Shown: one piece after another, positions 40,428 to 50,589 of the stretch
Numbering within the stretch: the stretch's first letter is position 1
Layout: the number at the start of each line of letters is the position of its first letter
Virus record (IMG/VR): IMGVR_UViG_3300041809_003506
Coordinates: 1-58,592 of that record
DNA length: 58,592 bases
Source of the DNA: a virus
Strand: one strand, 5' to 3'
Position numbers and translations under genes: made by a program
Notes under the pieces: model-generated
The model's input: the letters and a program-made list of their open reading frames with translations, nothing else
Told to the model about the DNA's origin: nothing
Database searches by the model: none

Positions 40428-42226
40428 CTATTGACATTTTGCGAATCACCCTTGAGCACGTGACCGTCGCTGTCGACGAAGTCGCTGACCTGGTGCTTGA
40501 GCTTGACGCCGAGCCACCACATCACGTCCGAATGTTTAGAGATAAAGCCGCGCTCCTTGAGCGCCATCGCCAATCCCTTCGGCGACCACTCGGCGACCGA
40601 GTTGGCCTTACCCCACGCGCAGAACAGCGCATGCATTTCGCTCGAGCGCACGCGGCCGGCCTTTGAAACGACGACGCAGGCCTCGAGGAAGCGGCCGCAC
40701 GGATCACTGTCGCGGCGATAGTCGGCTGTGGCGGCAGTGACGTCTTCCGGCGTGACCAACCCATGCTCGAGCCAATCGCGCAGACCGTCAAGCAAACGAT
40801 TGAGAATGCCGGAGGCCTCAGCGCGCACTTTCGCGCCCAGATGGCGATCGATTTTCTCCTTCGGCACGGTGATGGCCCACGGCACGAGCTCGACGCGACG
40901 CCAGATGCCTTCATCGGCGCCGACGATTTGCGGTCGATAATTGCCGCTGATCGTGAGCTTGAATTGCGGATAGAACTTGAAATAGTCGCGGTTGAGATGG
41001 CGCGCGAGCAGCGGCTCGCCGCCGGTCGCGAGCTTGATTAATGTTTCGGCGAGCTTGGCGCCCTTGTCAGGCTCCGACGTGCGCAGATGGCGAACGCCCG
41101 GGAGGATGGCCAGATCCGGCGTCGCCTGACCAGCATTGCGCGATCGACCTTCGTTCAAAAAGGTTTCGATCGGCACGGTCTCGGAATAGTCGCCGGCGAC
41201 GTAAGCGCAAACATCGATGAAGGTGGACTTGCCGTTCTTGCCCTTGCCCCAGAACACGCAGAGTTTTTGATCGGTGACGTCGCCGGTGAGCGACAGGCCT
41301 TGCCATTGCAAGAGGAAGCGTCGGTTTTCCGCCTTTGGCTGCACGTAGGCAAGGAAATCATCGAAGATCGGACAGACCGCGTCCTTGTTGTAGACGACCG
41401 GCGAGCACTTGGTCATGAGGTCGGCGGGATCGTGTTGCTTGAATGTGACGCTGTCGCCTTCCGCGACCTTGCGGCAGATTAGCGTGCCGTTGGCGACGTT
41501 GAGCTTGAACGGATCGGCGTCGAGGAGCTCCGTTGCAACGTGCAGATATGGCGCCGCGCGCTTGGCGATCGGCGCCAGACGGTTCGCCTGTTCCGAAGAA
41601 CGTCCCCAGGCGCGCAATTTGTCCGACATGAGGATCACGCCCTGACCCTTCGGGACTTCGAAGTCGCGGCCGCTGGCGGCGAGCGCAGTGCCTTCGTCCT
41701 GAATAGCTCGGACGGTGACGTGCTCGGCGAGCTTGACCTTTTCCTCTGATCCGTCACGGCACCAACGCTTGCCGTCCCACCACAACCAGCCGAGCGCCGG
41801 ACACCAGAGAAGCTTGCCGCGGTAGCGCTCACGGAAGCGCTCGGCGTTGCCGAGATCGGTGTGCGGAAAGAACGCCAGCCGAAGATTGAGGCCGTCGCCG
41901 TCGTCATCGGCAGGTGCCAGCGGCGGCAGATCGCCTCTGTTGCCGCCGCCTCCACTTTCCGATGATGGATGCTTTTGCGGTAACGCTCCCATTTGGGAGG
42001 ATGTTCGAAAAGAAACGACATTGCCGCCGACAGGCGCGGCAACCGGCGCGGCCGCGGCGGCAGTGGGAGGATCTGTGCCCTTGTCGCTGGAAGGCGAAGA
42101 CCGATCGGTGCGCGCCTGGCGGCGCGCCGGTTTTTTCGCAGCGCGCTCCGCGCGCGGGATCTCGGGCGCCTCGATCGGCCCCGCAGCATCGATGATGGCG
42201 ACGATACGTTCCCAGCCCATGCGCAA
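40397..42226 (-). CDS. Phage SF3 helicase (D5/P4-type primase-helicase C-terminal family)
   Basis: A 609-residue protein. Residues 1-110 are a low-complexity Ala/Pro/Ser linker. Residues 115-290 form the D5N-type region (ANRLAPIAKRAAPYLHVATE; LLDADPFKLNVANGTLI). Walker A is GKGKNGKST at 327-335, followed by TPDLAILPGVRHLRTSEPDK and FKLTISGNYRPQIVGADEGI (sensor). This is the D5/P4 SF3 helicase used to open replication forks. It follows the CHC2/Toprim primase gene, and its stop touches the repeat array. Confidence 0.92.
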   Translation of the reverse strand: MRMGWERIVAIIDAAGPIEAPEIPRAERAAKKPARRQARTDRSSPSSDKGTDPPTAAAAAPVAAPVGGNVVSFRTSSQMGALPQKHPSSESGGGGNRGDLPPLAPADDDGDGLNLRLAFFPHTDLGNAERFRERYRGKLLWCPALGWLWWDGKRWCRDGSEEKVKLAEHVTVRAIQDEGTALAASGRDFEVPKGQGVILMSDKLRAWGRSSEQANRLAPIAKRAAPYLHVATELLDADPFKLNVANGTLICRKVAEGDSVTFKQHDPADLMTKCSPVVYNKDAVCPIFDDFLAYVQPKAENRRFLLQWQGLSLTGDVTDQKLCVFWGKGKNGKSTFIDVCAYVAGDYSETVPIETFLNEGRSRNAGQATPDLAILPGVRHLRTSEPDKGAKLAETLIKLATGGEPLLARHLNRDYFKFYPQFKLTISGNYRPQIVGADEGIWRRVELVPWAITVPKEKIDRHLGAKVRAEASGILNRLLDGLRDWLEHGLVTPEDVTAATADYRRDSDPCGRFLEACVVVSKAGRVRSSEMHALFCAWGKANSVAEWSPKGLAMALKERGFISKHSDVMWWLGVKLKHQVSDFVDSDGHVLKGDSQNVNRGGLDEEVTF

Positions 42227-42232
42227 TTTTCT

Positions 42233-43429
42233 CTAGGCCGCTCGCCGCAGCTCATCGTTGAAGTCCTCGCCATCGGGTGCCCAGGCGACGCGCACGCTGC
42301 GACCAGGCGCGGCATAACGTCGAGCTGATCGAGCCAGGGCGCATTGCGTGGTGAAGCGATCGCTGTCGCCGTCGCCGAGCAGTACCAGGTCCGTCACGCT
42401 CTCCGGTATCGTTAGACCTGGCGCGCGCAGATCGGGCTCAGCGCCCGGCACCCGCCGCGTGCGGCCGGCTTTATCTTTCAATGTCGGATGCGGCACGCTG
42501 TCGGCCGCCTTGCCGGCGAGGTTGCCGAGATCGACGGCCGACCAGAACGCCATATTGACCATGCCGACCGTGTCCTTGTTGCGCCGGCGGTCCAAGAGCA
42601 GCGCCAGCCAGACCGAGAGAACCGTTTCGATGCCCTCGCCGATCATCAACGTGTGCGGCCACTCGCTCATGCAGGCCACGCGAATGATGTTGCCGGCCTT
42701 CGAACCGCGCACCTTTTTCGCCGGCAGCGTGGCGTTGGGATCCTCGCTGTCCGTGTCTCGTATCCAGGCCTTGCGCCCGGGCTTGACCGGATCGAGCCAG
42801 GTGATGTGCACAGCACGGAAACGTCGCTCAGCGTCGACGATCGCCGCCAGCATCGCCGGCCCGCGATAGACGACGCGCGGCGACATGCGGCCAACCTCGT
42901 TTTCCGCCTCGCCATGGAAATAGGCGACGTCGGGAGCAAAACGCAGCGGCACGCGATCGGGCAGTTCCACCAAGCCGCGATGGATCAAATAATCCTCGGC
43001 CCAAGAACCGCGCAGTTCGGCGCCGGCGTGCCAGATATCGAAGGCGACCTTGCGTTCCCGTTCACGATAGCTGTTGGCCTCGCGCTCCGACAGTTGGCGC
43101 TTCTCCTCGCGTTCGCGCTCGAGCTCGGCCGCGCGATCGGCGGATGGCTCGGCTGAGCCGCCCAACAATTCGACGGCACGGGGAAAATCGACGTCCTCGC
43201 GCTTCATCATGAGCTTGATGACGTCGCCGCCGTCGGCGCAGACGGCGCACACCCAGCCATCGGCGTCACATTCGAACGCCGTGGAATCCCGCGCCTGTGG
43301 ATCGGGCGAATGCAGCGGGCACGGCCCAATCAGCTTCTTGCCGTGCTTGCGCAGCTTCACCCACTTACCCGCGACCTGGTCGCAGGGATTGCGGGCTTTC
43401 AGATCGGCAAGGGCGGCCTCGGAGATCAT
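42233..43429 (-). CDS. CHC2 zinc-finger / Toprim DNA primase
   Basis: A 398-residue primase. The N-terminal zinc finger is CPLHSPDPQARDSTAFECDA with WVCAVCADGGDVIKLMM (CHC2 type, residues about 37-75). A Toprim-like C-terminal half includes HTLMIGEGIETVLSVWLALL and VLLGDGDSDRFTTQCALARS, with acidic DGDxD residues. The gene precedes the SF3 helicase by 6 bp, the usual primase-helicase pair. Confidence 0.9.
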   Translation of the reverse strand: MISEAALADLKARNPCDQVAGKWVKLRKHGKKLIGPCPLHSPDPQARDSTAFECDADGWVCAVCADGGDVIKLMMKREDVDFPRAVELLGGSAEPSADRAAELEREREEKRQLSEREANSYRERERKVAFDIWHAGAELRGSWAEDYLIHRGLVELPDRVPLRFAPDVAYFHGEAENEVGRMSPRVVYRGPAMLAAIVDAERRFRAVHITWLDPVKPGRKAWIRDTDSEDPNATLPAKKVRGSKAGNIIRVACMSEWPHTLMIGEGIETVLSVWLALLLDRRRNKDTVGMVNMAFWSAVDLGNLAGKAADSVPHPTLKDKAGRTRRVPGAEPDLRAPGLTIPESVTDLVLLGDGDSDRFTTQCALARSARRYAAPGRSVRVAWAPDGEDFNDELRRAA

Positions 43430-43950
43430 GTGCCGACCTTCGGCCCTTCCGAGCCATCATTCTCATACCAAGTAAATTCGCCGTCCTCGCCGACCGGGAA
43501 ATGGGCACGGCACGTGGTGCAGAAGGTGCCGTTATAGAACTTTGGATCGCGAGCGTATGTCTCGGCGATTTCGCGGCTCATGGTGGTGATCTTGCCGCAC
43601 TTCAAATGCCGATAGGCGTCACGTACCGGTCGCACAAAGCCTTTAGCTCGTTCGGCGGGCGTCAAAACGATGTAGCCTTTTTGTTGGCCGGTTGAAGGAT
43701 TGATCTCGCGATGATCTTCCGTCACGGAACCGCCGCCGGATAGCTCGCGCGCCGAACGATCAACCGGGATGGCCTCCGCGGCTTTCCTCTTTGCTATCTC
43801 CCATTTTGCATACGCTGCGGAAACAGTCTTCTCCGCTTCGTACAAAGCCATCCTGGCCTGTTCTTTCAACAAGACTGCCCGGTCATAGTCCCATTGCGCG
43901 CGCTCGAGCTCGGTCGTCGATTGCTCGGGAAGACTGTCGCCGTGGCCCAT
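43426..43950 (-). CDS. Zinc-ribbon phage protein
   Basis: A 174-residue protein. After a charged coiled-coil N-terminus (ERAQWDYDRAVLLKEQARMA), a domain with KCGKITTMSREIAETYARDP and GTFCTTCRAHFPVGEDGEFT carries three conserved cysteines and a WYENDGSEG end. I know this fold only as a frequent hypothetical protein of alphaproteobacterial phages. Its ATG side overlaps nothing; its stop overlaps the primase start by 4 bp. Confidence 0.65.
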   Translation of the reverse strand: MGHGDSLPEQSTTELERAQWDYDRAVLLKEQARMALYEAEKTVSAAYAKWEIAKRKAAEAIPVDRSARELSGGGSVTEDHREINPSTGQQKGYIVLTPAERAKGFVRPVRDAYRHLKCGKITTMSREIAETYARDPKFYNGTFCTTCRAHFPVGEDGEFTWYENDGSEGPKVGT

Positions 43951-43960
43951 TGTTTTTTCC

Positions 43961-44239
43961 TCAGTGGACGGTATCGCGGACTTCTCTCATCTGCTTCAGC
44001 AGATACTCGGAAATTCCGCGCTCGTTGGTCTCTCGGATCGTCGCCCATGACATTTCGATGATCAGGGCCTTGTCATCCATCGCCACGGCGAATCTCACAG
44101 CCTCGCGAGATCGCGCCGCGACAATCTTGCCGCCAACGTCATCAGCAACTTTCTCGCCGCGCTCTACGCGCTTGAGGATCTCGGCGATACGGTCAGCTTG
44201 CTGCTTGAGGACGCGAAGCGGCGATCGAGCCGTCGTCAT
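43961..44239 (-). CDS. Small charged protein, unknown function
   Basis: A 92-residue helical protein (VLKQQADRIAEILKRVERGE; AVAMDDKALIIEMSWATIRE). Start ATG overlaps the upstream stop (ATGA), so longer readings are not needed. No membrane segment, no cysteine. Part of the early coupled operon. Confidence 0.6.
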   Translation of the reverse strand: MTTARSPLRVLKQQADRIAEILKRVERGEKVADDVGGKIVAARSREAVRFAVAMDDKALIIEMSWATIRETNERGISEYLLKQMREVRDTVH

Positions 44240-44469
44240 GCCGTCACCTCCGCCAGGCGCTCGGCCTTGCGCTGCGCATTGAGGCATTTGCGCAGCCCGA
44301 GCTTGCGCTGCCAGAGCCTGATCGTGGATTCCTTGACGCCGAGCTCCTCCGCCAACAGCGCCGGATCGACGCCGGCATGGCTGCGCAGGAAGGCCGCGCG
44401 TTCGCTGGTGAGCCAATAGGGCTTCGGCTCCCATAGTTCGGGCGCGTGGACTTTGACCTGGCGCGTCAT
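44236..44469 (-). CDS. Small helix-turn-helix protein
   Basis: A 77-residue protein with LTSERAAFLRSHAGVDPALL then AEELGVKESTIRLWQRKLGL, a helix-turn-helix of the transposase/GcrA-like style, and a basic C-terminus. Overlaps both neighbours by 4 bp. It may be a local regulator or DNA-binding factor. Confidence 0.7.
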   Translation of the reverse strand: MTRQVKVHAPELWEPKPYWLTSERAAFLRSHAGVDPALLAEELGVKESTIRLWQRKLGLRKCLNAQRKAERLAEVTA

Positions 44470-44903
44470 CGGGCGCCTTCCTGTAGCCGCTGCAGCAACG
44501 GATCGGGGAGGCGCTGTGCCGATATGATTTTGGACTTGTTACGTCGCCGTCCGGCCCATTGGCGCTTTCGCACCTTCGGGTTCTTGTTGATCTTGATGCA
44601 GTGGAACCGCGCCTGGCGGCGCATTTCCGGCCGCGACATGACATCGGCCATCACCGCTGCCTGCACCGAGCGGTACGCCGGCGCGCGCCGCACCCGCTTC
44701 TGCCCGCGGATGCACTTATTCTTCAGTGCCTCGTTGTCGCGCATGCACGCGTTGAGCCGCTTCATGCGGCCGGACCTGGCAGCCCGCTCATCGGCGGTGA
44801 TCGTTGCCGGTCGGCGGTCAGCGTATTGGCCGCTGCGCCACCGCTGCCGCATCGCGGCGCTGAAGGCTTCCCGGCGCTCTGGTGTCCAGGGCTTGCCGCT
44901 CAT
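44466..44903 (-). CDS. Basic protein with NUMOD3-like motif
   Basis: A 145-residue, highly basic protein. The N-terminus KPWTPERREAFSAAMRQRWR is NUMOD3-like, a DNA-binding motif seen in homing endonucleases, and a second basic segment follows (AARSGRMKRLNACMRDNEAL). No catalytic HNH or GIY-YIG domain is visible, so it is probably a DNA-binding protein rather than a nuclease. Confidence 0.55.
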   Translation of the reverse strand: MSGKPWTPERREAFSAAMRQRWRSGQYADRRPATITADERAARSGRMKRLNACMRDNEALKNKCIRGQKRVRRAPAYRSVQAAVMADVMSRPEMRRQARFHCIKINKNPKVRKRQWAGRRRNKSKIISAQRLPDPLLQRLQEGAR

Positions 44904-45256
44904 GCCGCCTTCTCCGTCTTGCGGCCCTTGAGGCGATCGATGATCTCGCGATCGGCGACGACGCGGTCGATCAGCTTGGCGCAGGCGCGCAGTTCCTGTG
45001 CGCGTCTGAGCATCGGCTGATAGCGATAGGTGCGGATGGGCGGCGACGTCGGCGTGTTCATCACCAGGGCGTCTTGCGATGACTCGATGCGCTCGGCTTC
45101 GGTCAATGCGGCGTCACGCATCCGGGCAAAGGTCATCGGCAGACACGCAGGCGGCGCGTCGCCGTCGTCCCAGGCGAGCCCGCAGCGTTCGCATTCCCAG
45201 CCGCTTGTGAGCTGCTGGGCGACGCAGACAACGGTCGGGGTTTTCTGCTCGCTCAT
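44900..45256 (-). CDS. Zinc-finger-like early protein
   Basis: A 118-residue protein. CERCGLAWDDGDAPPAC near residue 25 is a likely zinc-binding knuckle with a third cysteine after it; helices with IESSQDALVM and AQELRACAKLIDRVVADREI follow. The ATG overlaps the upstream stop (ATGA). Function unknown. Confidence 0.6.
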   Translation of the reverse strand: MSEQKTPTVVCVAQQLTSGWECERCGLAWDDGDAPPACLPMTFARMRDAALTEAERIESSQDALVMNTPTSPPIRTYRYQPMLRRAQELRACAKLIDRVVADREIIDRLKGRKTEKAA

Positions 45257-45567
45257 GCTCGGCATGCCTCTTTCGGCGAGTTGTCGATGATGTGAAATTC
45301 GATCGGCTGCTCCGGATAGAACACGCCGAGCCGCACCAGCCATTCCTCGACCTCGCGGCGGATGATTTCGCGCGCCGCTTCGAAGGATGGCGCCGGCCGG
45401 AAGCTGGACCTGTGATATTCCGGCAATCGCAGCGAGAACGTCGCCTTGATGCGCTGCCCGCGATATTCGGAGATCTCGCCGACGATCACGTCGCCGAGCC
45501 GCACCAGTTCGCGATCGAACTCGCCGCGGGTGAAGGTGAGGATCGGCGTCACGGCACGATCCACCAT
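45253..45567 (-). CDS. Early protein, unknown function
   Basis: A 104-residue alpha/beta protein (ILTFTRGEFDRELVRLGDVI; RGQRIKATFSLRLPEY; IIRREVEEWLVRLGVFYPE). Its 5' end overlaps the upstream 23-codon membrane ORF by 19 bp. No family recognised. Confidence 0.55.
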   Translation of the reverse strand: MVDRAVTPILTFTRGEFDRELVRLGDVIVGEISEYRGQRIKATFSLRLPEYHRSSFRPAPSFEAAREIIRREVEEWLVRLGVFYPEQPIEFHIIDNSPKEACRA

Positions 45568-45620
45568 GCGATGCCGGCGGCGGCGAGCAAAGCGAGGAGG
45601 GTGATTATTTCATCGCTCAT
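45549..45620 (-). CDS. 23-residue membrane mini-protein
   Basis: MSDEIITLLALLAAAGIAWW then IVP: a single hydrophobic helix with an acidic N-terminus. ATG overlaps the upstream stop (ATGA), the pattern used by all neighbours, which argues that it is translated. It also overlaps the next gene by 19 bp. Too short for any homology call. Confidence 0.45.
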   Translation of the reverse strand: MSDEIITLLALLAAAGIAWWIVP

Positions 45621-46048
45621 ATGCTCGACCATCCCTGCTCGCGATGCGTCTTGCCGTGGGCGAGCGGCAGTTTCAGAATCTCCGGAAACAGCTCGCGCAA
45701 TTCATTCAGCGTCGGCTCTTGCTTGTCCGGCTCCCATTCCCGCGCCCGGCTGCAGAGCTGATCGGCGATGATCCACCAGCTGGCGATCATCGATTTGGAA
45801 TCGATCGCCTTCTGGATGTGATCGGTCATGCGACGGAGCAAGTTCTCGCACTCAATCAGATAGCGGCGGTCATCCTCGCGGCCATCTTCGAGCACGCCGC
45901 CCTTGGTGACCGGATGCTTGATCATCTCGACCAGGGTGCGGCGATCGTCGATCGACAACCTGGCGCCGGCCCAGGCCAGGCATTTGCGCAGATTGGAATT
46001 CTCCAGCTCGGCGAGATCGCAGCACTCGGGCGATGGATGCGTGGTCAT
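45617..46048 (-). CDS. Early protein, unknown function
   Basis: A 143-residue protein with a cysteine-containing N-terminus (PSPECCDLAELENSNLRKCL), AWAGARLSIDDRRTLVEMI, and an ERRYLIEC-like helical centre (RRYLIECENLLRRMTDHIQK). Ends GKTHREQGWSSI. Coupled by 4-bp overlaps on both sides. No family recognised. Confidence 0.55.
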   Translation of the reverse strand: MTTHPSPECCDLAELENSNLRKCLAWAGARLSIDDRRTLVEMIKHPVTKGGVLEDGREDDRRYLIECENLLRRMTDHIQKAIDSKSMIASWWIIADQLCSRAREWEPDKQEPTLNELRELFPEILKLPLAHGKTHREQGWSSI

Positions 46049-46400
46049 CGCTGCGGCTCCGCTTCGATCTCGACCAGCCTGCCGAGCGGCTCGCGATACT
46101 TACCGGCGATCAAATCAAGGAGCGTGCCAAAGGGGCCGGCGGCGGAGCCATCCGGATTGCGGGTGATGGTTTCGCGTATGGCGTCGATCGAGCATCCATG
46201 CTGCAGCAACAGGCTGAGCATGACCGCGCCGTCCCTGGCGTGCGTCTCCAGCGCAGTGCCGGATTTGCTGACGTTCAAGAAGACTTCGCCGATGCGGCCG
46301 TGCCCATAGCGGCCGACGCCGGCCGTGTAGTGAAAGCCGCAGTGGTCGAACTCGAAAACCTCATGACTGCGGAGATCGGGCATGCGTGAGCGGGCGGAGC

Positions 46401-46404
<4 letters not shown>
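46045..46404 (-). CDS. TSCPD-domain protein
   Basis: A 119-residue protein. The segment HCGFHYTAGVGRYGHGRIGE, VFLNVSKSGTALETHARDGA, VMLSLLLQHGCSIDAIRETI matches the TSCPD domain found at the C-terminus of class II ribonucleotide reductases and as standalone proteins. In stand-alone form its function is unclear; a nucleotide-related or zinc role is possible. It overlaps the DUF5131 gene. Confidence 0.75.
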
Positions 46405-47560
<1,156 letters not shown>

Positions 47561-47564
<4 letters not shown>

Positions 47565-48931
47565 TCGGCGGCCTCTTTGAGCTCAGCAATCGTAACCGCA
47601 GGGATCATGTCGCCGTGCCCATCCCATTTCTCGCCGCGATCGACGGTCTCGAACAGCGTGGCATAACGCGGCGCCGCGACCAGGCGTTCGAAGTCATCGA
47701 AGAACTTCTTCGGCTTGAGCGAATGACGCTTCTTATCGATCGCGCCATGAAAGAACGTGGTGATGTTGTCGACCTGGATGACCGGCTTGCCGCGCGTGGC
47801 GATGATGCAATGCTCGGTCTGGCCGCGCAGCACCTGGCCGCGTCCCATACGGTCTTTGACCCAGGTCTTTATGGTGACGGGATCGAAGCCCCAAGCTTTG
47901 AATATCTCGACGTGATCGCCGCGCGCCAGGTGATAGTTGGTGATCCAAAGCCCGAGCACGCAATCATCGTGCGCGATCGAAGCGACTGGAACCGCGGCGA
48001 TCTGCGCCGGCGTCATCGTCGGATAGGGATAGTAGCCACGTTCCAGGCGCGCCGGATCCTCATCATCCGGCTCGGCCGCCCATGGCGGATCGACGACGAT
48101 GCCGCGATAGGGACCGTTGCCCGGCAAGGGCGGCGGCTCCTTGCGGATCTGCTCGGCCGCCTGCATGGTCTGCAGCCGTTTGAACGGGCCGTCGACGCGG
48201 CCCGATTTGTCCATGTCAGATTTGAGCTTGCCGAACCGGCTGGGGTTTTTCTCCGCCGCATCGACGATCGCTTCCGCCTTCTCAATGGTGCGCCGCGACT
48301 TGCCGGTAAACGACGCCGCGCGCTCGCCGGCGTTGATCTTGTCGTCAGTCGCTGCAGGGCCGCCCTTGCGTCCAGGCGCCGTCTTGCCGTGCGCCTGGCG
48401 CGCCTTGCCGAGCGGCTTCAGCCGGGCCTCGATCTCGCGCTTAATGGCAACGGCTTCCGATGGCCGGAAGTCCATGCGCAGCGCCGGATCGTTCTCCGCC
48501 CATTCGCCGGCGACGATGTCCTCGAGCGGCACGACGCGGACTGGGATCGGCTGATCGCGGAAGATCGAGAGCTGCCAGGCTTTCAACCGGCGCTCGCCGG
48601 CAATCAAGATATTGTCGCGGCTAACGACGATCGCGTGCAGCAATCCGTGTTCGTTGATGTCGCGGGCGAGCGCGGCAATATTGCCCATCTCCTTTCGATG
48701 GCGCTTGCCGATCTTGATCTTCTTCCAGGGAACGCAAATCTGCATGCGCTCGTCGAGCGTTAGTGCGCCTTTTTTCCAGCCGGCGGCGCGAACATCTTCT
48801 GCAGCCGCACGCTTATCAGCGGCCGCCATCTCCGCGAGCACAGGATCCGAGCGTTTGCGCGGCCGTGCGGCCTTGTGCTTCTTCGCCGGCGCCGGCTTGC
48901 GGGCGCGTTTTTTGGTGTGGCGCTTTTTCAT
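47561..48931 (-). CDS. ParB-like nuclease domain fused to MT-A70 adenine methyltransferase
   Basis: A 456-residue fusion. The N-terminus is very basic. A ParB/Srx-type domain (about 65-160) has GNIAALARDINEHGLLHAIV and NILIAGERRLKAWQ (108-120). The C-terminal MT-A70 methyltransferase has the catalytic DPPW at 281-284 and a following LWITNYHLARGDHVEIFKAW. Such proteins make N6-methyladenine in DNA. A ParB part could give target choice. It is coupled to a second ParB-like gene upstream. Confidence 0.9.
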
Positions 48932-49797
48932 GCGCGCTTCCTCGCCTTAAACTGTTTCTCGAGTGCATCGACTAGGCGCGACTCGAACTGATTGAGCGTT
49001 GAAGTGCCTTTCATCCTGGCCGCCGCCGACGCGCCCTCGACGTACAGCACGCCGAGATCGATCTGGTCGAAGGCCGCCGCTAACAGTTTTTGATTGCTGC
49101 GCCATTCCGGATGATCGGCGAGCACCTCGCAGGCGCCATAGATAATCGTCTGCGTGAGGAGCCCGGCGTTGTCCTCGCAAGCCCGTATTGCCTTCAATGT
49201 CGGAATGATGCTGTCGCCGAATTTCGCCACAGCGCGGCCAAGGGCGCGAACCGAAACCGTTTCGCCTGGCTTCATGTCGACCGTCTTTTTCGGGTAACGA
49301 CAGACCGTTATCCCGACATGGGCGCAGACTTCGGCGATGCGCACAGCTTCCGGCTCTCCCGCCATGACCGCGGCGTGATAAACCTGGATGGAATGCAGTC
49401 GCGTCGTGTTGTTGTTGATCGCCTTGAAGGCTGCGGCTTGCTCGCTGCGGCTGCATTCGATGATCGCGCAGGGCACACGATCGAGACCGCACAAGGCGGC
49501 GGCCGTCACGCGATGCTGACCATCGACAATCGCAAATCTGCCCCCCCCCGCGGCAGCGACGGCAACGGGTGTAAACATCGACCAGTTGAATTCCGATGCG
49601 ATGCGGCGGATATTTTGGCGGCCATTATAGCCAACGTCGCGTTGATAGTCGGGATCGACTACCAGATCGCGGATGGCCAACCATTCAAGACGCGGCGGCT
49701 TGCCGAAGGTCGAAGGCGGCCTGATTTTATTCGCGTGCGAAAGCTTCGGGCTCAGAAAGCTCTCGATTTCGATGGCACGGAAAGCCGGCGCGCTCAT
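48928..49797 (-). CDS. ParB-like nuclease-domain protein
   Basis: A 289-residue protein. Start at ATG 49797, which overlaps the upstream stop. The ParB-like fold is seen in LEWLAIRDLVVDPDYQRDVG, NWSMFTPVAVAAAGGGRFAI, and the signature VDGQHRVTAAALCGL. A long helical C-terminal domain follows (HSIQVYHAAVMAGEPEAVRI; ALGRAVAKFGDSIIPTLKAI). A run of nine G on the coding strand (49541-49549) lies inside the domain. It belongs to the same unit as the ParB/MT-A70 fusion. Confidence 0.85.
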   Translation of the reverse strand: MSAPAFRAIEIESFLSPKLSHANKIRPPSTFGKPPRLEWLAIRDLVVDPDYQRDVGYNGRQNIRRIASEFNWSMFTPVAVAAAGGGRFAIVDGQHRVTAAALCGLDRVPCAIIECSRSEQAAAFKAINNNTTRLHSIQVYHAAVMAGEPEAVRIAEVCAHVGITVCRYPKKTVDMKPGETVSVRALGRAVAKFGDSIIPTLKAIRACEDNAGLLTQTIIYGACEVLADHPEWRSNQKLLAAAFDQIDLGVLYVEGASAAARMKGTSTLNQFESRLVDALEKQFKARKRA

Positions 49798-50147
49798 CGT
49801 GTTGGCCTTTCCGGAGTGTCGTGCATCGAGGCGAGAGCAGCGCCGGCATCGGCGCGTGCGATCGGCATCAGATGGCCAATGACGCCGTCCCAATCCTTGG
49901 CGCCGATTTCGTTGAAGAGATGCCGGCAATAGAGCGAGCGATCGACGGCATGCAGGAGTGCCGGCGCTGCATTATCGAGGAAGCGCGCACCCGTGCCACT
50001 GGCGGCGATCGCCGCCTCCAGCGTGCCCTCGAGCGCCTCGCAGCGCAGCCGCCGCGGATCCAGGTCGCCGGTCGGCGGCCGGCAGAGGATCTCCTGCGCG
50101 AAGCCGACGATCTCGATGAGCAGCCCGGAGGCTTCGTAGGGGGTCAT
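49794..50147 (-). CDS. Early protein, unknown function
   Basis: A 117-residue protein of mixed helices (YEASGLLIEIVGFAQEILCR; ALEGTLEAAIAASGTGARFL; CRHLFNEIGAKDWDGVIGHL). Overlaps both neighbours by 4 bp. No family recognised. Confidence 0.55.
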   Translation of the reverse strand: MTPYEASGLLIEIVGFAQEILCRPPTGDLDPRRLRCEALEGTLEAAIAASGTGARFLDNAAPALLHAVDRSLYCRHLFNEIGAKDWDGVIGHLMPIARADAGAALASMHDTPERPTR

Positions 50148-50458
50148 GGCTTAGCCGCCTCATAGAATTCCGTCGGCTGGCGGCCTGATCTAAGCCATCG
50201 CTCTTCGACCGGAATGCTTTCCTGAATTTGATCGGATCGCTCTTGCGCGCATTTTCGATGTGCCATGACCCTGCAACGCACGCGACCTGGCGCGCCGAAC
50301 TTGCTGCCGATGCGGAAGCGCACTGCGGACTTCGGATGCCCGGCTTCGCCGCCTTGATAATCGAGAATGGCATCCTCGCCGCAGATGTGGCATTTGCCGT
50401 TCTGCTTGTTGAACAGATAGGCGAGCTGCTCGCGGCGATCGGTCCTGGTCTCGGTCAT
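50144..50458 (-). CDS. HNH-type zinc-binding protein
   Basis: A 104-residue protein. FNKQNGKCHICGEDAILDYQ followed by GEAGHPKSAVRFRIGSKFGA and VRCRVMAHRKCAQERSDQIQ gives CxxC, a central GHPKSAVRFR and a final HRKC. This is a compact HNH-like layout also common in phage early genes. It may lack the usual first His of the motif (GHPK in place of DHI), so catalysis is uncertain. Confidence 0.65.
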   Translation of the reverse strand: MTETRTDRREQLAYLFNKQNGKCHICGEDAILDYQGGEAGHPKSAVRFRIGSKFGAPGRVRCRVMAHRKCAQERSDQIQESIPVEERWLRSGRQPTEFYEAAKP

Positions 50459-50589
50459 CGCGGCGCTCCCCCAATCCAGGCGAGGCCATAGACGACAACG
50501 CCAAGCAGCGGCCCGATGATCAAACACACGGCGCGGATGTAGAGATCGGCGGCGCCGGAGGCGAGATGATCGAGGAGCTGCGCGGTCAT
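50455..50589 (-). CDS. 44-residue membrane protein
   Basis: A short ORF coding for LLDHLASGAADLYIRAVCLI then IGPLLGVVVYGLAWIGGAPR, with one hydrophobic helix. Its ATG overlaps the upstream stop and its stop overlaps the next ATG, both in ATGA form. This tight coupling supports translation. Function unknown. Confidence 0.55.
   Translation of the reverse strand: MTAQLLDHLASGAADLYIRAVCLIIGPLLGVVVYGLAWIGGAPR

Noticed and set aside
44466-44903. Homing endonuclease
   Set aside because: Only a NUMOD3-like DNA-binding motif is visible; there is no HNH, GIY-YIG or LAGLIDADG catalytic domain.
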